From: Pseudemcibacter sp038106445
GTDB lineage: Bacteria > Pseudomonadota > Alphaproteobacteria > Sphingomonadales > Emcibacteraceae
NCBI GenBank assembly: GCA_038106445.1
Contig: JAYODU010000010.1
Coordinates: forward strand, 1 to 64,000
Direction of reading: 5' to 3'
DNA length: 64,000 bases
The notes beneath the pieces were generated by a model, which made no database searches, had not been told where the DNA came from, and worked only from the letters and a program-made list of their open reading frames with translations. Position 1 is the first letter of the stretch, and each line of letters begins with the position of its first letter. The translations under genes were made by a program, and so were the position numbers. This document shows, piece by piece, positions 36,223-45,742 of the stretch.

Positions 36223-36251
36223 GATCAAAAATATAAGTTGGAGGTGGAAAA

Positions 36252-37355
36252 ATGAAAACAAGAGCTGCAGTTGCCTTTAAAGCAGGTGAACCCCTAAGTA
36301 TTGAAACCGTTGATCTAGAAGGGCCAAGGGCCGGCGAAGTAATGGTCGAGCTAAAAGCGACGGGTATATGTCATACGGATGCCTTTACCCTTTCAGGGGA
36401 CGATCCGGAAGGGGCTTTTCCGGCGATCCTTGGTCATGAAGGTGCGGGGGTAGTTGTTGAAATTGGGGAAGGTGTCACATCAGTGGAAGTTGGGGATCAT
36501 GTCATACCCCTTTATACACCGGAATGCCGCGAATGTGATTTCTGCCTTCATCCGAAAACCAATCTTTGTCAGAAAATCCGTGCGACACAGGGGGCCGGTG
36601 TAATGCCGGACGGTACCAGTCGTTTCAGCATTGATGGGGAACCTATACTTCATTACATGGGCTGTTCGACATTTTCCAACCATACGGTACTGCCTGAAAT
36701 TGCGGTTGCCAAGGTTCGCAAGGATGCTGATTTTGAAAAAATTTGCTACATTGGCTGTGGTGTAACCACCGGTGTGGGCGCTGTGGCATTTGATGCCAAG
36801 GTTGAGCCAGGCTCAAATGTAGTTGTGTTCGGCTTAGGCGGTATCGGTCTTAATGTTATCCAGGGTGCGCGTATGGTGGGTGCCAATAAAATAGTTGGTA
36901 TTGATATCAATAATTCGCGTGTTGATATTGCAAAGAAATTTGGCATGACACATTTTCTTAATCCAAATGAATGCAATATTATGGAAGCGATCATGGATAT
37001 TACTAACGGCGGTGCGGATTACAGTTTTGAATGTATCGGGAACGTAAATACCATGCGTCAGGCTCTTGAATGCTGCCATAAGGGCTGGGGAGAAAGCATT
37101 ATCATTGGTGTTGCCGGTGCAGGACAGGAAATTTCAACAAGACCATTTCAACTGGTAACAGGCCGTGTATGGCGGGGGTCTGCATTTGGTGGCGCGCGCG
37201 GGCGGACAGATGTGCCAAAAATTGTCGACTGGTACATGGATGGAAAAATCAATATTGATGATCTGATCACGCATACGATGCCGCTTGATGAAATTAACAC
37301 TGCTTTCGACCTTATGCATGAAGGCAAGTCAATCAGAAGTGTGGTTGTTTATTAA
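36252..37355 (+). CDS. frmA: S-(hydroxymethyl)glutathione dehydrogenase (class III alcohol dehydrogenase)
   Basis: A 367-aa zinc MDR dehydrogenase oxidising the spontaneous formaldehyde-glutathione adduct to S-formylglutathione with NAD. Catalytic zinc ligands are in GICHTD and GHEGAG. Structural zinc cysteines lie in PECRECDFCLHPKTNLC. The NAD fold is GLGGIGLNVIQGARM. The TGRVWRGSAFGGARGRTDVP stretch is specific to class III enzymes. First gene of an operon with formylglutathione hydrolase and formate dehydrogenase: a full formaldehyde-to-CO2 route. The next gene starts directly at the stop. Confidence 0.96.
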   Translation: MKTRAAVAFKAGEPLSIETVDLEGPRAGEVMVELKATGICHTDAFTLSGDDPEGAFPAILGHEGAGVVVEIGEGVTSVEVGDHVIPLYTPECRECDFCLHPKTNLCQKIRATQGAGVMPDGTSRFSIDGEPILHYMGCSTFSNHTVLPEIAVAKVRKDADFEKICYIGCGVTTGVGAVAFDAKVEPGSNVVVFGLGGIGLNVIQGARMVGANKIVGIDINNSRVDIAKKFGMTHFLNPNECNIMEAIMDITNGGADYSFECIGNVNTMRQALECCHKGWGESIIIGVAGAGQEISTRPFQLVTGRVWRGSAFGGARGRTDVPKIVDWYMDGKINIDDLITHTMPLDEINTAFDLMHEGKSIRSVVVY

Positions 37356-38192
37356 ATGGAACTGAAATCAAACCATAAATGTTTTGGCGGCAGTCTTTCC
37401 TATTATAGCCATCGTGCTGAAACGACAGGGTGCGACATGAATTTTTCCATTTTTCTGCCAGCTCAGGTAAGCGACGGCAAATGTCCTGCACTTTACTATC
37501 TGGCAGGACTTACATGCACGGAAGACAACTTTACAACCAAGGCCGGCGCTTATAAAAAAGCATCTGAACTTGGTTTAATACTGATTGCGCCAGACACATC
37601 GCCACGCGGTGATCATGTTCCGGACGAAGAAGGGTGGGATTTTGGTAAAGGTGCGGGCTTTTATGTGGATGCGACCGAAGAACCGTGGAATATCAATTAT
37701 AATATGTATAGTTATATTACGGATGAGCTCTATAATTTGATTTTAAGTAATTTTGCCATGGATAAAGACCGTATCGGCATTTTTGGTCATTCCATGGGCG
37801 GACACGGGGCACTTACCATTTATCTAAAGAATAAGGATAAATTCAAATCAGTTTCTGCATTTGCGCCGATTGTAAGCCCAATGAATTGTCCCTGGGGGCA
37901 TAAGGCACTTGGAAAATATATTGGCGAAGATGGCAAAGCCCAAGCCAACTATGATGCTTGCGCTCTCGTTTTGAATGGTGGCGATGCGTCCGGTGATGAA
38001 TTAATCCTTATTGATCAGGGGCTTGATGATCCGTTTTTGGAAAGCCAACTTATGCCTGAATTATTTGAACAGGCCTGTGAAAAGGTCTCTCAAAAATTAA
38101 CCCTGAGACGACATTCCGGGTATGACCACGGTTATTTTTTCATTTCAACATTTATGGATGATCATTTAATTCATCACGCCTCTATATTGTGA
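37356..38192 (+). CDS. fghA: S-formylglutathione hydrolase
   Basis: A 278-aa esterase-D family alpha/beta hydrolase releasing formate and glutathione from S-formylglutathione. The nucleophile serine is in GIFGHSMGGHGALT; LYYLAGLTCTEDNF, APDTSPRGD and the C-terminal histidine in RRHSGYDHGYFFISTFMDDH complete the pattern. Its ATG follows the frmA stop with no gap, so it is translationally coupled. It supplies formate to the downstream fds genes. Confidence 0.95.
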   Translation: MELKSNHKCFGGSLSYYSHRAETTGCDMNFSIFLPAQVSDGKCPALYYLAGLTCTEDNFTTKAGAYKKASELGLILIAPDTSPRGDHVPDEEGWDFGKGAGFYVDATEEPWNINYNMYSYITDELYNLILSNFAMDKDRIGIFGHSMGGHGALTIYLKNKDKFKSVSAFAPIVSPMNCPWGHKALGKYIGEDGKAQANYDACALVLNGGDASGDELILIDQGLDDPFLESQLMPELFEQACEKVSQKLTLRRHSGYDHGYFFISTFMDDHLIHHASIL

Positions 38193-38204
38193 TAGGATAA
38201 ACCC

Positions 38205-38660
38205 ATGATTAACATGGAAGAAGCTTTACGTATCATAGATCAACATAAGCATGTGAAAGGCGGACTACTGGAATGTTTGCATGAATTGCAGCATGCATTT
38301 GGATATATCCCGAAAGAAACAATTGATATAACCGCCGAGGGCTTCAATATTTCCCGTGCTGAAGTACACGGGGTTATCAGTTATTATCATGATTTTAAAA
38401 CCAACCCGCATGGTAAGACCGTGATCAGAATCTGTCAGGCGGAAGCCTGCCAGGCTATGGGAAGCCGTGCCTTAACAGATCATGCAAAAGAAAAACTTGG
38501 CCTTGATATAGGTGAAACGACCGAGGATTATACCCTTGAGCCCGTTTATTGTTTTGGGAATTGCGCGCTTTCGCCCAATATGGAAATAAATGGTAAACTA
38601 CACGCCCGCGTTGGGCAAGACGACTTTGATCAACTTCTGATGAAGGAGGTCATACCATGA
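38205..38660 (+). CDS. fdsG: NAD-dependent formate dehydrogenase gamma subunit (NuoE-like)
   Basis: A 151-aa thioredoxin-like 2Fe-2S protein. The four cluster cysteines are C-x4-C in RICQAEACQAMGS and C-x3-C in VYCFGNCALSP. GYIPKETIDITAEGFNISRAEVHGV is the NuoE-type helical region. It passes electrons within the soluble FdsABG enzyme. Its stop overlaps the fdsB start by 4 bp (ATGA). Confidence 0.94.
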   Translation: MINMEEALRIIDQHKHVKGGLLECLHELQHAFGYIPKETIDITAEGFNISRAEVHGVISYYHDFKTNPHGKTVIRICQAEACQAMGSRALTDHAKEKLGLDIGETTEDYTLEPVYCFGNCALSPNMEINGKLHARVGQDDFDQLLMKEVIP

Positions 38661-40150
38661 TTAATATTTATGTTCCAAGGGATACGGCATCAGTTTCCAT
38701 GGGCGCTGATGATGTGGCAGAAGCGATTGCCGCCCTTTCAGAAGATATAAATGTAATCCGCAACGGAACCTGGGGCATGACGTATCTTGAACCTTTGGTG
38801 GAAGTGGAAACTGATAAAGGCCGTATTGCTTATGGTCCTGTTGCCGTGGATGATGTGGCGGATCTTTATAGGGAAGGCTTTCTTGAAGGAGCACCGCATG
38901 ATTTATGTCATGGGCTGACAAGTGACATTGATTATCTGAAAAATCAGGAGCGACTGACTTTTGAACGGTGTGGGTTAATTGATCCGCTTTCAATAGACGA
39001 CTACCGAAAAAATGGCGGATTTGAAGGTCTTGAACGTGCATTAAAGTTGTCCGGGCGTGAAATTATTGATGATGTCGTGACGTCAGGACTGCGTGGCCGC
39101 GGCGGTGCGGCCTTCCCGACAGGTATAAAATGGAATACCGTTTATGAAACAGATGCTGATCAGAAATATATCTGCTGCAATGCGGATGAAGGGGATAGCG
39201 GTACTTTCTCTGATCGTATCTTGATGGAAAGTGACCCATTCTGTCTGATTGAAGGAATGATCATCGCCGGTATCGCGGTGGGCGCTACCAAAGGGTATAT
39301 TTACCTGCGTAGTGAATACCCATTATGCAAAGTTGTCTTGAATGAAGCCATAAATATTGCACTTAAAGAAAATTATCTAGGATCAAATATTTGTGGCAGC
39401 GGCAAAGACTTTGAACTTGTGGTTCGAATTGGTGCAGGATCATACGTTTGCGGTGAAGAAACAGCGATGCTTGAAAGCCTTGAAGGTAAAAGGGGAATGG
39501 TGCGGGCAAAACCGCCCCTTCCGGCCCATGTTGGCTTATTTGGAAAGCCAACTATCATAAATAATGTTCTTACCCTTGCCAGTATCCCAATAATCCTTGC
39601 TAGAGGCGGCGAATATTATAAAAATTTCGGAATTGGTCGTTCTCGTGGTACAATAGCATTCCAGCTGGCTGGTAATATTAAACGTGGTGGTTTGGTGGAA
39701 AAAGCTTTTGGTACAACCCTTGGTGAAATGATTGAACGGTTTGGCCATAACACATTTAGCGGCAGACCGATTAAGGCAGTGCAGGTTGGCGGACCGCTTG
39801 GGGCCTATATCGCACCTGATAATTTTGACCTGCCACTGGATTATGAAGCCTTTAAAGAAGCGCATGCCGTGCTGGGTCATGGTGGTATTGTTGTTTTTGA
39901 TGAAACAGCAGATATGAAAGAGCAGGCCAAATTTGCATTTGAATTCTGTGCGGTGGAAAGCTGTGGTAAATGTACACCATGCCGGATAGGTTCAACCCGT
40001 GGTGCTGAACAAATTGATGACGGTAACTGGCAACTGGTCAAAGAACTTTGTGATTTGATGGATAGTTCTTCGTTATGCGCCATGGGAGGAATGACCCCAA
40101 TACCGGTCAAAAGCGCCATGAAATATTGGCCGGAAGATTTTAAGGATTAG
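38657..40150 (+). CDS. fdsB: NAD-dependent formate dehydrogenase beta subunit (NuoF-like)
   Basis: A 497-aa flavoprotein carrying FMN, the NAD site and a 4Fe-4S cluster. An N-terminal NuoE-derived region (about 1-115) is followed by the NuoF core: SGLRGRGGAAFPTGIKW (NAD/FMN), CNADEGDSGTFSDR, GAGSYVCGEETAMLESLEGKRG, and the cluster motif ESCGKCTPCRIGS with a later cysteine in SSSLCAMGG. It delivers formate electrons to NAD+. 3 bp precede fdsA. Confidence 0.95.
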   Translation: MINIYVPRDTASVSMGADDVAEAIAALSEDINVIRNGTWGMTYLEPLVEVETDKGRIAYGPVAVDDVADLYREGFLEGAPHDLCHGLTSDIDYLKNQERLTFERCGLIDPLSIDDYRKNGGFEGLERALKLSGREIIDDVVTSGLRGRGGAAFPTGIKWNTVYETDADQKYICCNADEGDSGTFSDRILMESDPFCLIEGMIIAGIAVGATKGYIYLRSEYPLCKVVLNEAINIALKENYLGSNICGSGKDFELVVRIGAGSYVCGEETAMLESLEGKRGMVRAKPPLPAHVGLFGKPTIINNVLTLASIPIILARGGEYYKNFGIGRSRGTIAFQLAGNIKRGGLVEKAFGTTLGEMIERFGHNTFSGRPIKAVQVGGPLGAYIAPDNFDLPLDYEAFKEAHAVLGHGGIVVFDETADMKEQAKFAFEFCAVESCGKCTPCRIGSTRGAEQIDDGNWQLVKELCDLMDSSSLCAMGGMTPIPVKSAMKYWPEDFKD

Positions 40151-40153
40151 AAA

Positions 40154-42958
40154 ATGACCCTGATCAGGGAAAAAGATTACGGTACACCGGCTAAGAAATC
40201 TGAAAAAATGGTTGATCTGACCATTGACGGCAAGACTGTTTCTGTTCCTGAAGGGACGTCAGTCATGCGCGCAGCCCGTATGATTGATTTGGACATCCCC
40301 AGTCTTTGTGCAACCGATAGCGTCAAGGAATATGGGTCATGCCGTCTTTGTCTGGTTGAGATAGAGGGTGGGGGCGGAACCCCTGCATCCTGTACGACCC
40401 CTGTGACCCAGAATATGTCGGTTAAGACAACTTCCGATCGGCTGACAAAGATCCGCCGCGGGATAATGGAGCTGTACATATCCGATCATCCTGATGACGA
40501 TAGCCCGCTTCATGATATGGCGCGGATTGTGGGGCTTAAAGAAAACAGATACGGAAAAGACGGGCATAACCATCTTAAAACCATAATTGATGACAGTAAC
40601 CCATATTTCAGTTTTGATCCGTCAAAATGCATTTTATGTGCAAGATGTGTACGCGCCTGCGAAGAGGTACAGGGGACTTTCGCTCTTACCATTGATGGAC
40701 GGGGATTTGATAGCAAGATTGCGGCAGGTACGGATCAGTCCTTTCTTGCATCAGACTGTGTATCCTGTGGTGCCTGCGTACAGGCCTGCCCCACAGACAG
40801 TTTATTTGAAAAAAGAACCGCTGAACTAGGAAAACCGGATCGCAGTGTTGTGACAACCTGCGCTTATTGTGGTGTGGGGTGTGGATTTAAAGCAGAAGTT
40901 AAAGATAAAGAAGTTGTCCGGATGATGCCCTGGAAAGAGGGGAAGGCAAATCATGGTCATTCCTGTGTAAAAGGTCGTTTTGCCTGGGATTATGCCATTC
41001 ATGAAGACCGTATTCTAAGCCCGATGATACGGGATAATATCATGGACCCGTGGAAAAAAGTTGGCTGGGACGAAGCGATAGAATTTACCGCTAACCGGCT
41101 TATGGCGATCAGCAAAAAATATGGACGAAAATCCATTGGCGGCATCACATCATCAAGATGCACCAACGAAGAAGTTTTTGTGATGCAAAAACTGATCCGT
41201 GCGGCATTTAAGAATAACAATGTGGATACCTGCGCCCGTGTGTGCCATTCGCCAACCGGCTATGGTCTTAGGGAAACGCTCGGTACATCAGCAGGCACAC
41301 AGACATTTGACAGCGTTATGGATACGGATGTGATTGTCGTAATTGGTGCCAACCCACCGGATGCCCACCCGGTTTTTGCCAGCCAGATGAAAAGACGACT
41401 TCGCGAAGGGGCGAAGCTTATCGTTGTGGATCCAAGGAAAACGGGACTTGTAAAGTCGCCTCATATCCGGGCAGACTATCATTTGCCGCTACAGCCGGGC
41501 ACCAACGTTGCCATGATCAATGCATTTGCCCACGTTGTGATGACAGAAGGGCTTCAGGATCAGCAATATATTGATGAACGGTGCGATACGGAAGCATTTA
41601 AAGATTGGCACAACTTTATCATAAGACCGGAAAACAGCCCGGAAAGCGTTGCAAAACATACAGGTGTCCCCGCAGAAGATATTCGCGCGGCGGCACGACT
41701 TTATGCGACGGGCGGCAATGCAGCTATTTATTATGGTCTTGGTGTCACCGAACATTCGCAAGGGTCAACCATGGTGATCGGCATGGCCAATCTGGCGATG
41801 GCAACAGGGAATATTGGCCGGACAGGTGTTGGTGTAAACCCGTTACGGGGGCAGAACAATGTGCAGGGGTCATGCGATATGGGATCATTTCCGCATGAAC
41901 TTCCGGGTTATCGCCATGTGAGCATTGATGATGTCCGATCACAATTTGAACAGGATTGGGATGTGGAACTTGATCCGGAGCCGGGCTACCGTATTCCGAA
42001 CATGTTTGATGCCGCAGTCGCGGGAGATTACAAAGCCATGTATATCCAGGGTGAGGATGTGGCGCAGTCGGACCCCAACACGCATCATGTGGAAGCGGCC
42101 CTTCGCGCGCTGGACTGCCTTATTGTACAGGATCTGTTTCTTAATGAAACAGCGCGCTTTGCCCATGTATTTCTGCCGGGAACCTCATTTCTGGAAAAAG
42201 ACGGCACATTTACCAATGCAGAGCGGCGGATCAGTCTTGTGCGCAAGGTAATGGAACCGGTCACGGGCATGGACGAATGGGAAATTACCTGCCGCATTGC
42301 ACGGGCAATGGGATATGATATGCGTTATGCGCATCCTTCAGAAATCATGGATGAAATTGCCCGCCTTACCCCCACATTTGCAGGGGTCAGTTTTGATCTT
42401 ATTAATAAAAAAGGATCAGTACAGTGGCCCTGTAATGAAAATGCACCCGAAGGAACACCGATTATGCATATTGGTGGTTTTGTGCGTGGAAAAGGCAATT
42501 TTATCCTGACTGAATATGTGCCGACAACGGAGACGACAAGTCGCAAATATCCTTTGATTCTGACGACAGGGCGCATTTTAAGTCAATATAATGTTGGGGC
42601 ACAAACCAGGCGGACGAAAAACAATATCTGGCATGACCGGGATATACTAGATATTCATCCGCATGATGCCGAACAGCGGGGCATTGCTGACGGGGACATG
42701 GTAATGATCCAAAGCCGCATGGGAGAAACCGTTCTTGAGGCCCGTATCACCGAAAATATGCAGCCGGGCGTGGTTTATACAACATTTCATATGCCGGAAT
42801 CCGGCGCCAATGTGGTAACAACGGATAACAGTGACTGGGCAACATCATGCCCCGAATATAAGGTAACGGCTGTGCAGGTTAGACAAACAAACAAAAAATC
42901 TGACTGGCAGGAAGAATTTAACAATTTTTCCGAAAGCACCCGTCATATTGCGGAATAA
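40154..42958 (+). CDS. fdsA: Molybdenum formate dehydrogenase alpha subunit
   Basis: A 934-aa catalytic subunit. The N-terminus is a NuoG-like 2Fe-2S domain (SLCATDSVKEYGSCRLCLVEI), then a histidine-ligated cluster region, two 4Fe-4S ferredoxin motifs (CILCARCVRACEEVQG; CVSCGACVQACPTDS), a further 4Fe-4S (CAYCGVGCGFKAEV) and the bis-MGD molybdopterin fold. The metal ligand is cysteine, C364 in RVCHSPTGYGL, not selenocysteine. It oxidises formate to CO2. Accessory fdsC (sulfurtransferase, FdhD-like) and the small fdsD, which usually follow, are absent from the window. Confidence 0.95.
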   Translation: MTLIREKDYGTPAKKSEKMVDLTIDGKTVSVPEGTSVMRAARMIDLDIPSLCATDSVKEYGSCRLCLVEIEGGGGTPASCTTPVTQNMSVKTTSDRLTKIRRGIMELYISDHPDDDSPLHDMARIVGLKENRYGKDGHNHLKTIIDDSNPYFSFDPSKCILCARCVRACEEVQGTFALTIDGRGFDSKIAAGTDQSFLASDCVSCGACVQACPTDSLFEKRTAELGKPDRSVVTTCAYCGVGCGFKAEVKDKEVVRMMPWKEGKANHGHSCVKGRFAWDYAIHEDRILSPMIRDNIMDPWKKVGWDEAIEFTANRLMAISKKYGRKSIGGITSSRCTNEEVFVMQKLIRAAFKNNNVDTCARVCHSPTGYGLRETLGTSAGTQTFDSVMDTDVIVVIGANPPDAHPVFASQMKRRLREGAKLIVVDPRKTGLVKSPHIRADYHLPLQPGTNVAMINAFAHVVMTEGLQDQQYIDERCDTEAFKDWHNFIIRPENSPESVAKHTGVPAEDIRAAARLYATGGNAAIYYGLGVTEHSQGSTMVIGMANLAMATGNIGRTGVGVNPLRGQNNVQGSCDMGSFPHELPGYRHVSIDDVRSQFEQDWDVELDPEPGYRIPNMFDAAVAGDYKAMYIQGEDVAQSDPNTHHVEAALRALDCLIVQDLFLNETARFAHVFLPGTSFLEKDGTFTNAERRISLVRKVMEPVTGMDEWEITCRIARAMGYDMRYAHPSEIMDEIARLTPTFAGVSFDLINKKGSVQWPCNENAPEGTPIMHIGGFVRGKGNFILTEYVPTTETTSRKYPLILTTGRILSQYNVGAQTRRTKNNIWHDRDILDIHPHDAEQRGIADGDMVMIQSRMGETVLEARITENMQPGVVYTTFHMPESGANVVTTDNSDWATSCPEYKVTAVQVRQTNKKSDWQEEFNNFSESTRHIAE

Positions 42959-42964
42959 TTCACG

Positions 42965-43828
42965 TTGGAATTCTATATTATAGAAGCCATGCTCGGTGCC
43001 TTTATGTTTGGTATTGGCGGCATGTTATTCAAACTAAATGCCCATGCGCATGGTGACGACAATTTTTTCTTTTTTGGATTATATACTGTTGGGGCAATAT
43101 GCTTCTTAATTGATGGATATGAAGAACTCGGAGATTTCGGGGGTATGGCCTATTATATTATGGCGGCAATTGTCGGGCTAGGCTCGGCGGGGGGGAATTA
43201 TACTTTTTCACAAGGCATGCGCCTTGGCCCTGCGGGACTTACATCTGCTTTTGCCAAAGCCAACATTATCATCGTTATTTTAATTTCGTCACTTTATTAC
43301 GGAGAAGTCATCTCGCTTTCTGAAGGGCTGGGCATATTGTTCTTCTTTGCGGCGATGGCGGTTGTGAATATAAAGGTGGGTGGAAGCATTAAAGAAACCA
43401 GTGGCAAATGGTTTCTCATTCTACTTGCCTGTATTCTGCTTCTGGCCTTTCGCAATGGCGGTCTTAAGGTGGCAAATGAAATGGCGCTTTCCGGCGTTCT
43501 AGTGGTTGCATTTGCCTATATTTACTGTGCAGTTTATTTTGCAGCAGCTTTGATCAAAACGCGGGGTCAATCAAAAGTACCGACTGAAACGCGAAAAAAA
43601 TCCCTTATTTACGGGTCATCATGTGGTTTTGTGTCATTTGGTGGACTGTATTTTTACGTAACAGCTTTAAAAACCGGCCCGGGCGGGGTTGTTGTTACGA
43701 TATTCTCGCTGGACATGTTTTTTATCCTGATCATGTCCTATATATTTTTTGGGGAACGGTTAAACAGAAATCAGAAGATCGGTTTTGCCCTTTCGGCAAT
43801 CGGCCTTGTGCTGATTGGTTTAAAGTAA
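42965..43828 (+). CDS. EamA/DMT-superfamily membrane transporter
   Basis: A 287-aa protein with about nine to ten hydrophobic helices in two repeat halves, the drug/metabolite transporter pattern (TSAFAKANIIIVILISSLYYGE in the first half; TALKTGPGGVVVTIFSLDMFF in the second). The start used is a TTG 6 bp after fdsA, which gives MEFYIIEAMLGA; an alternative ATG lies 8 codons in, and neither has a strong ribosome site. Position suggests cotranscription with the formaldehyde/formate genes. Substrate unknown. It overlaps the convergent ribA by 9 bp. Confidence 0.82.
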   Translation: MEFYIIEAMLGAFMFGIGGMLFKLNAHAHGDDNFFFFGLYTVGAICFLIDGYEELGDFGGMAYYIMAAIVGLGSAGGNYTFSQGMRLGPAGLTSAFAKANIIIVILISSLYYGEVISLSEGLGILFFFAAMAVVNIKVGGSIKETSGKWFLILLACILLLAFRNGGLKVANEMALSGVLVVAFAYIYCAVYFAAALIKTRGQSKVPTETRKKSLIYGSSCGFVSFGGLYFYVTALKTGPGGVVVTIFSLDMFFILIMSYIFFGERLNRNQKIGFALSAIGLVLIGLK

Positions 43829-44929
43829 ATGGCCGGAACGTTTCTTTTTGGTTTTAAGATAAAAATCATTATGGGTATTTGACGGAAATTTGTGTTCGAC
43901 CCGTTCCGATACAGTGATCCCGCACTCCTGAAGTCCTGTTACTTTATCGGGATTATTGGTCAGTAAACGAACGGTTTTATACCCCATTTTTTTAAGCATT
44001 TGTGCGGCCGGTTCGAAAATACGTTCGTCAGCAAGAAATCCAAGCCGTTCATTTGCATCTACGGTATCAAACCCCTGATCCTGAAGGTGATAGGCACGGA
44101 GCTTGTTTATAAGCCCTATACCGCGCCCTTCCTGCGCCAGATAAAGAAGGATGCCGGCACCCTGTTCATTCATAAATTTTATAGCGCCTCTAAGCTGTTC
44201 ACCGCAATCACATTTAAGAGAGCCCAATAAGTCGCCGGTAAAGCATTCTGAATGAATACGCGTAAGAACAGGTTTATCCTGCGGAGGGTTTCCGATGACT
44301 ATGGCAAAATGTTCAGTACCGCCATCAGCGGGTCTAAAAGCAACGATGGTTGTATTTTCTGCTTCGGCCAACGGAACTTTTGCAGACGTTATAATATCCA
44401 ATGCCTTGGCGTCATTTATGTCGTATGAAAGTATATCATCAGCTGAAACAGTTAAAATCTGCTCGTCAATAGCTCCATTATCAGTGCTTGTTGAAAATTC
44501 GACGATAATAGCAGCGGGAAGAAGTCTGGCAATTTTACATAGTTTGATACTTGCTTCATGAAGGTCATTTGCCATATTTTCCGCCACGTGAAACGGACCC
44601 TGTAAAATATTCATCAGATCATCCGCAGGATCAGCCATCGCTGAAATCATACTACTGTCCATATGATCAGATAATTCAACCAATGCCACATTTCCTGAAC
44701 GTGGTGATATTTTAAGTATATTAGCGCGGTTATAGGTTAAGGCGATCAAAGGTTTGTTATTGAGGACGGATTTAAACTGGGAAAGACGCACTTCAGTAAT
44801 CAGTTCCGCGGATGTTATTAAAAGTGACTTTTTACCGTCATCTATGATCACACGGCTGCCACGGCGGAGTTCCGTCGCCGCCCGCTCAACAACGATAAGC
44901 TTTTGATTGATCACAGAATTGTTATCCAT
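43820..44929 (-). CDS. ribA: GTP cyclohydrolase II with degenerate RibB-like N-terminus
   Basis: A 369-aa enzyme of riboflavin synthesis. Residues about 190-365 are GTP cyclohydrolase II: zinc cysteines in SECFTGDLLGSLKCDCGEQL, LYLAQEGRGIGLINKLRAY, DTVDANERLGF and LLTNNPDKVTGL. Residues 1-180 resemble a DHBP synthase domain in outline but lack its acidic active-site motif (GSRVIIDDGKKSLL instead of the D-rich DDEDRENEGD type), as in many alphaproteobacterial RibA proteins. The first reaction of riboflavin synthesis is kept; the RibB function must come from another gene. Confidence 0.92.
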   Translation of the reverse strand: MDNNSVINQKLIVVERAATELRRGSRVIIDDGKKSLLITSAELITEVRLSQFKSVLNNKPLIALTYNRANILKISPRSGNVALVELSDHMDSSMISAMADPADDLMNILQGPFHVAENMANDLHEASIKLCKIARLLPAAIIVEFSTSTDNGAIDEQILTVSADDILSYDINDAKALDIITSAKVPLAEAENTTIVAFRPADGGTEHFAIVIGNPPQDKPVLTRIHSECFTGDLLGSLKCDCGEQLRGAIKFMNEQGAGILLYLAQEGRGIGLINKLRAYHLQDQGFDTVDANERLGFLADERIFEPAAQMLKKMGYKTVRLLTNNPDKVTGLQECGITVSERVEHKFPSNTHNDFYLKTKKKRSGHLL

Positions 44930-45016
44930 TGCGATGTTAAACGCCTTTATTAATTTTGATTATGGTTATACGACTTATATAATAGGAAGTTAAGACTATA
45001 ATAAAGAGAAAGAAGC

Positions 45017-45709
45017 ATGGCACACACATATAATATCCTGCTGGTTGATGACGATGATGACCTGAGGGAAAATCTCGCGCTACAACTTTCCTTTCACGAA
45101 GAATTTAAAACAGAACAATGCGGGAATGGTAAATCAGGTCTTTAAACCGTTAAGGATCACGATTTTGATCTGATAATTCTTGATGTTGGACTTCCTGATA
45201 TTGACGGACGTGAAGTGTGCCGGATGATGCGAAAAACAGGCGTGAATACACCAATTATAATGCTTACGGCAAATGCATCAGAAGCAGATACGATTCTGGG
45301 GCTTGACGCCGGTGCAAATCATTATGTTACCAAGCCTTTCAAATTTGGTATTCTGCTTGCGCGTATTCGGGCACATTTACGTCAGCATCTGATAAGTGAG
45401 GACGCCAGCTATCCCATCGGCCATTATATCTTTAAACCGGGTGAAAAGATCCTGACCGATAGTGAAACAGATGAAAAAATTCGCCTTACTGAAAAGGAAA
45501 CAGCAATCCTGAAGTTCCTAAAGCGTGCTGACGGCGCTACCATTTCCCGGGAAAAGCTGCTTAACGAAGTGTGGGGGTATAATTCCAATGTTACGACGCA
45601 CACGCTTGAAACACATATTTACCGTCTTCGCCAGAAAATTGAAACGGACCCTTCAAAAGCTAAAATCATCCTTACCGAAAGTGGTGGGTATAGCATGGGA
45701 AATAGCTAG
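45017..45709 (+). pseudogene. OmpR/PhoB-type response regulator with in-frame TAA at codon 43
   Basis: Reading from the ATG at 45017 (ribosome site AAAGAGAAAG) gives a normal receiver start (YNILLVDDDDDLREN), then TAA at 45143-45145, codon 43. After that the same frame continues with DFDLIILDVGLPDIDG (phosphoacceptor D56), PIIMLTANAS, VTKPF and a winged-helix DNA-binding domain ending TESGGYSMGNS. The stop sits where a Glu or Gln codon would fit, so a single substitution (GAA or CAA to TAA) explains it. The whole gene would be 230 codons. No histidine kinase is adjacent. A GTG restart at 45215 would lack the acidic pocket and D56, leaving only the DNA-binding part. Confidence 0.85.
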
Positions 45710-45742
45710 ACTCTTACCCAATCCTGCTATATCAAGCGCTAC

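Noticed and set aside
45215..45709. A shorter intact response regulator starting at GTG 45215.
   Set aside because: It would lack the acidic pocket and phosphoacceptor, and the same frame upstream clearly encodes the receiver start before the stop codon.
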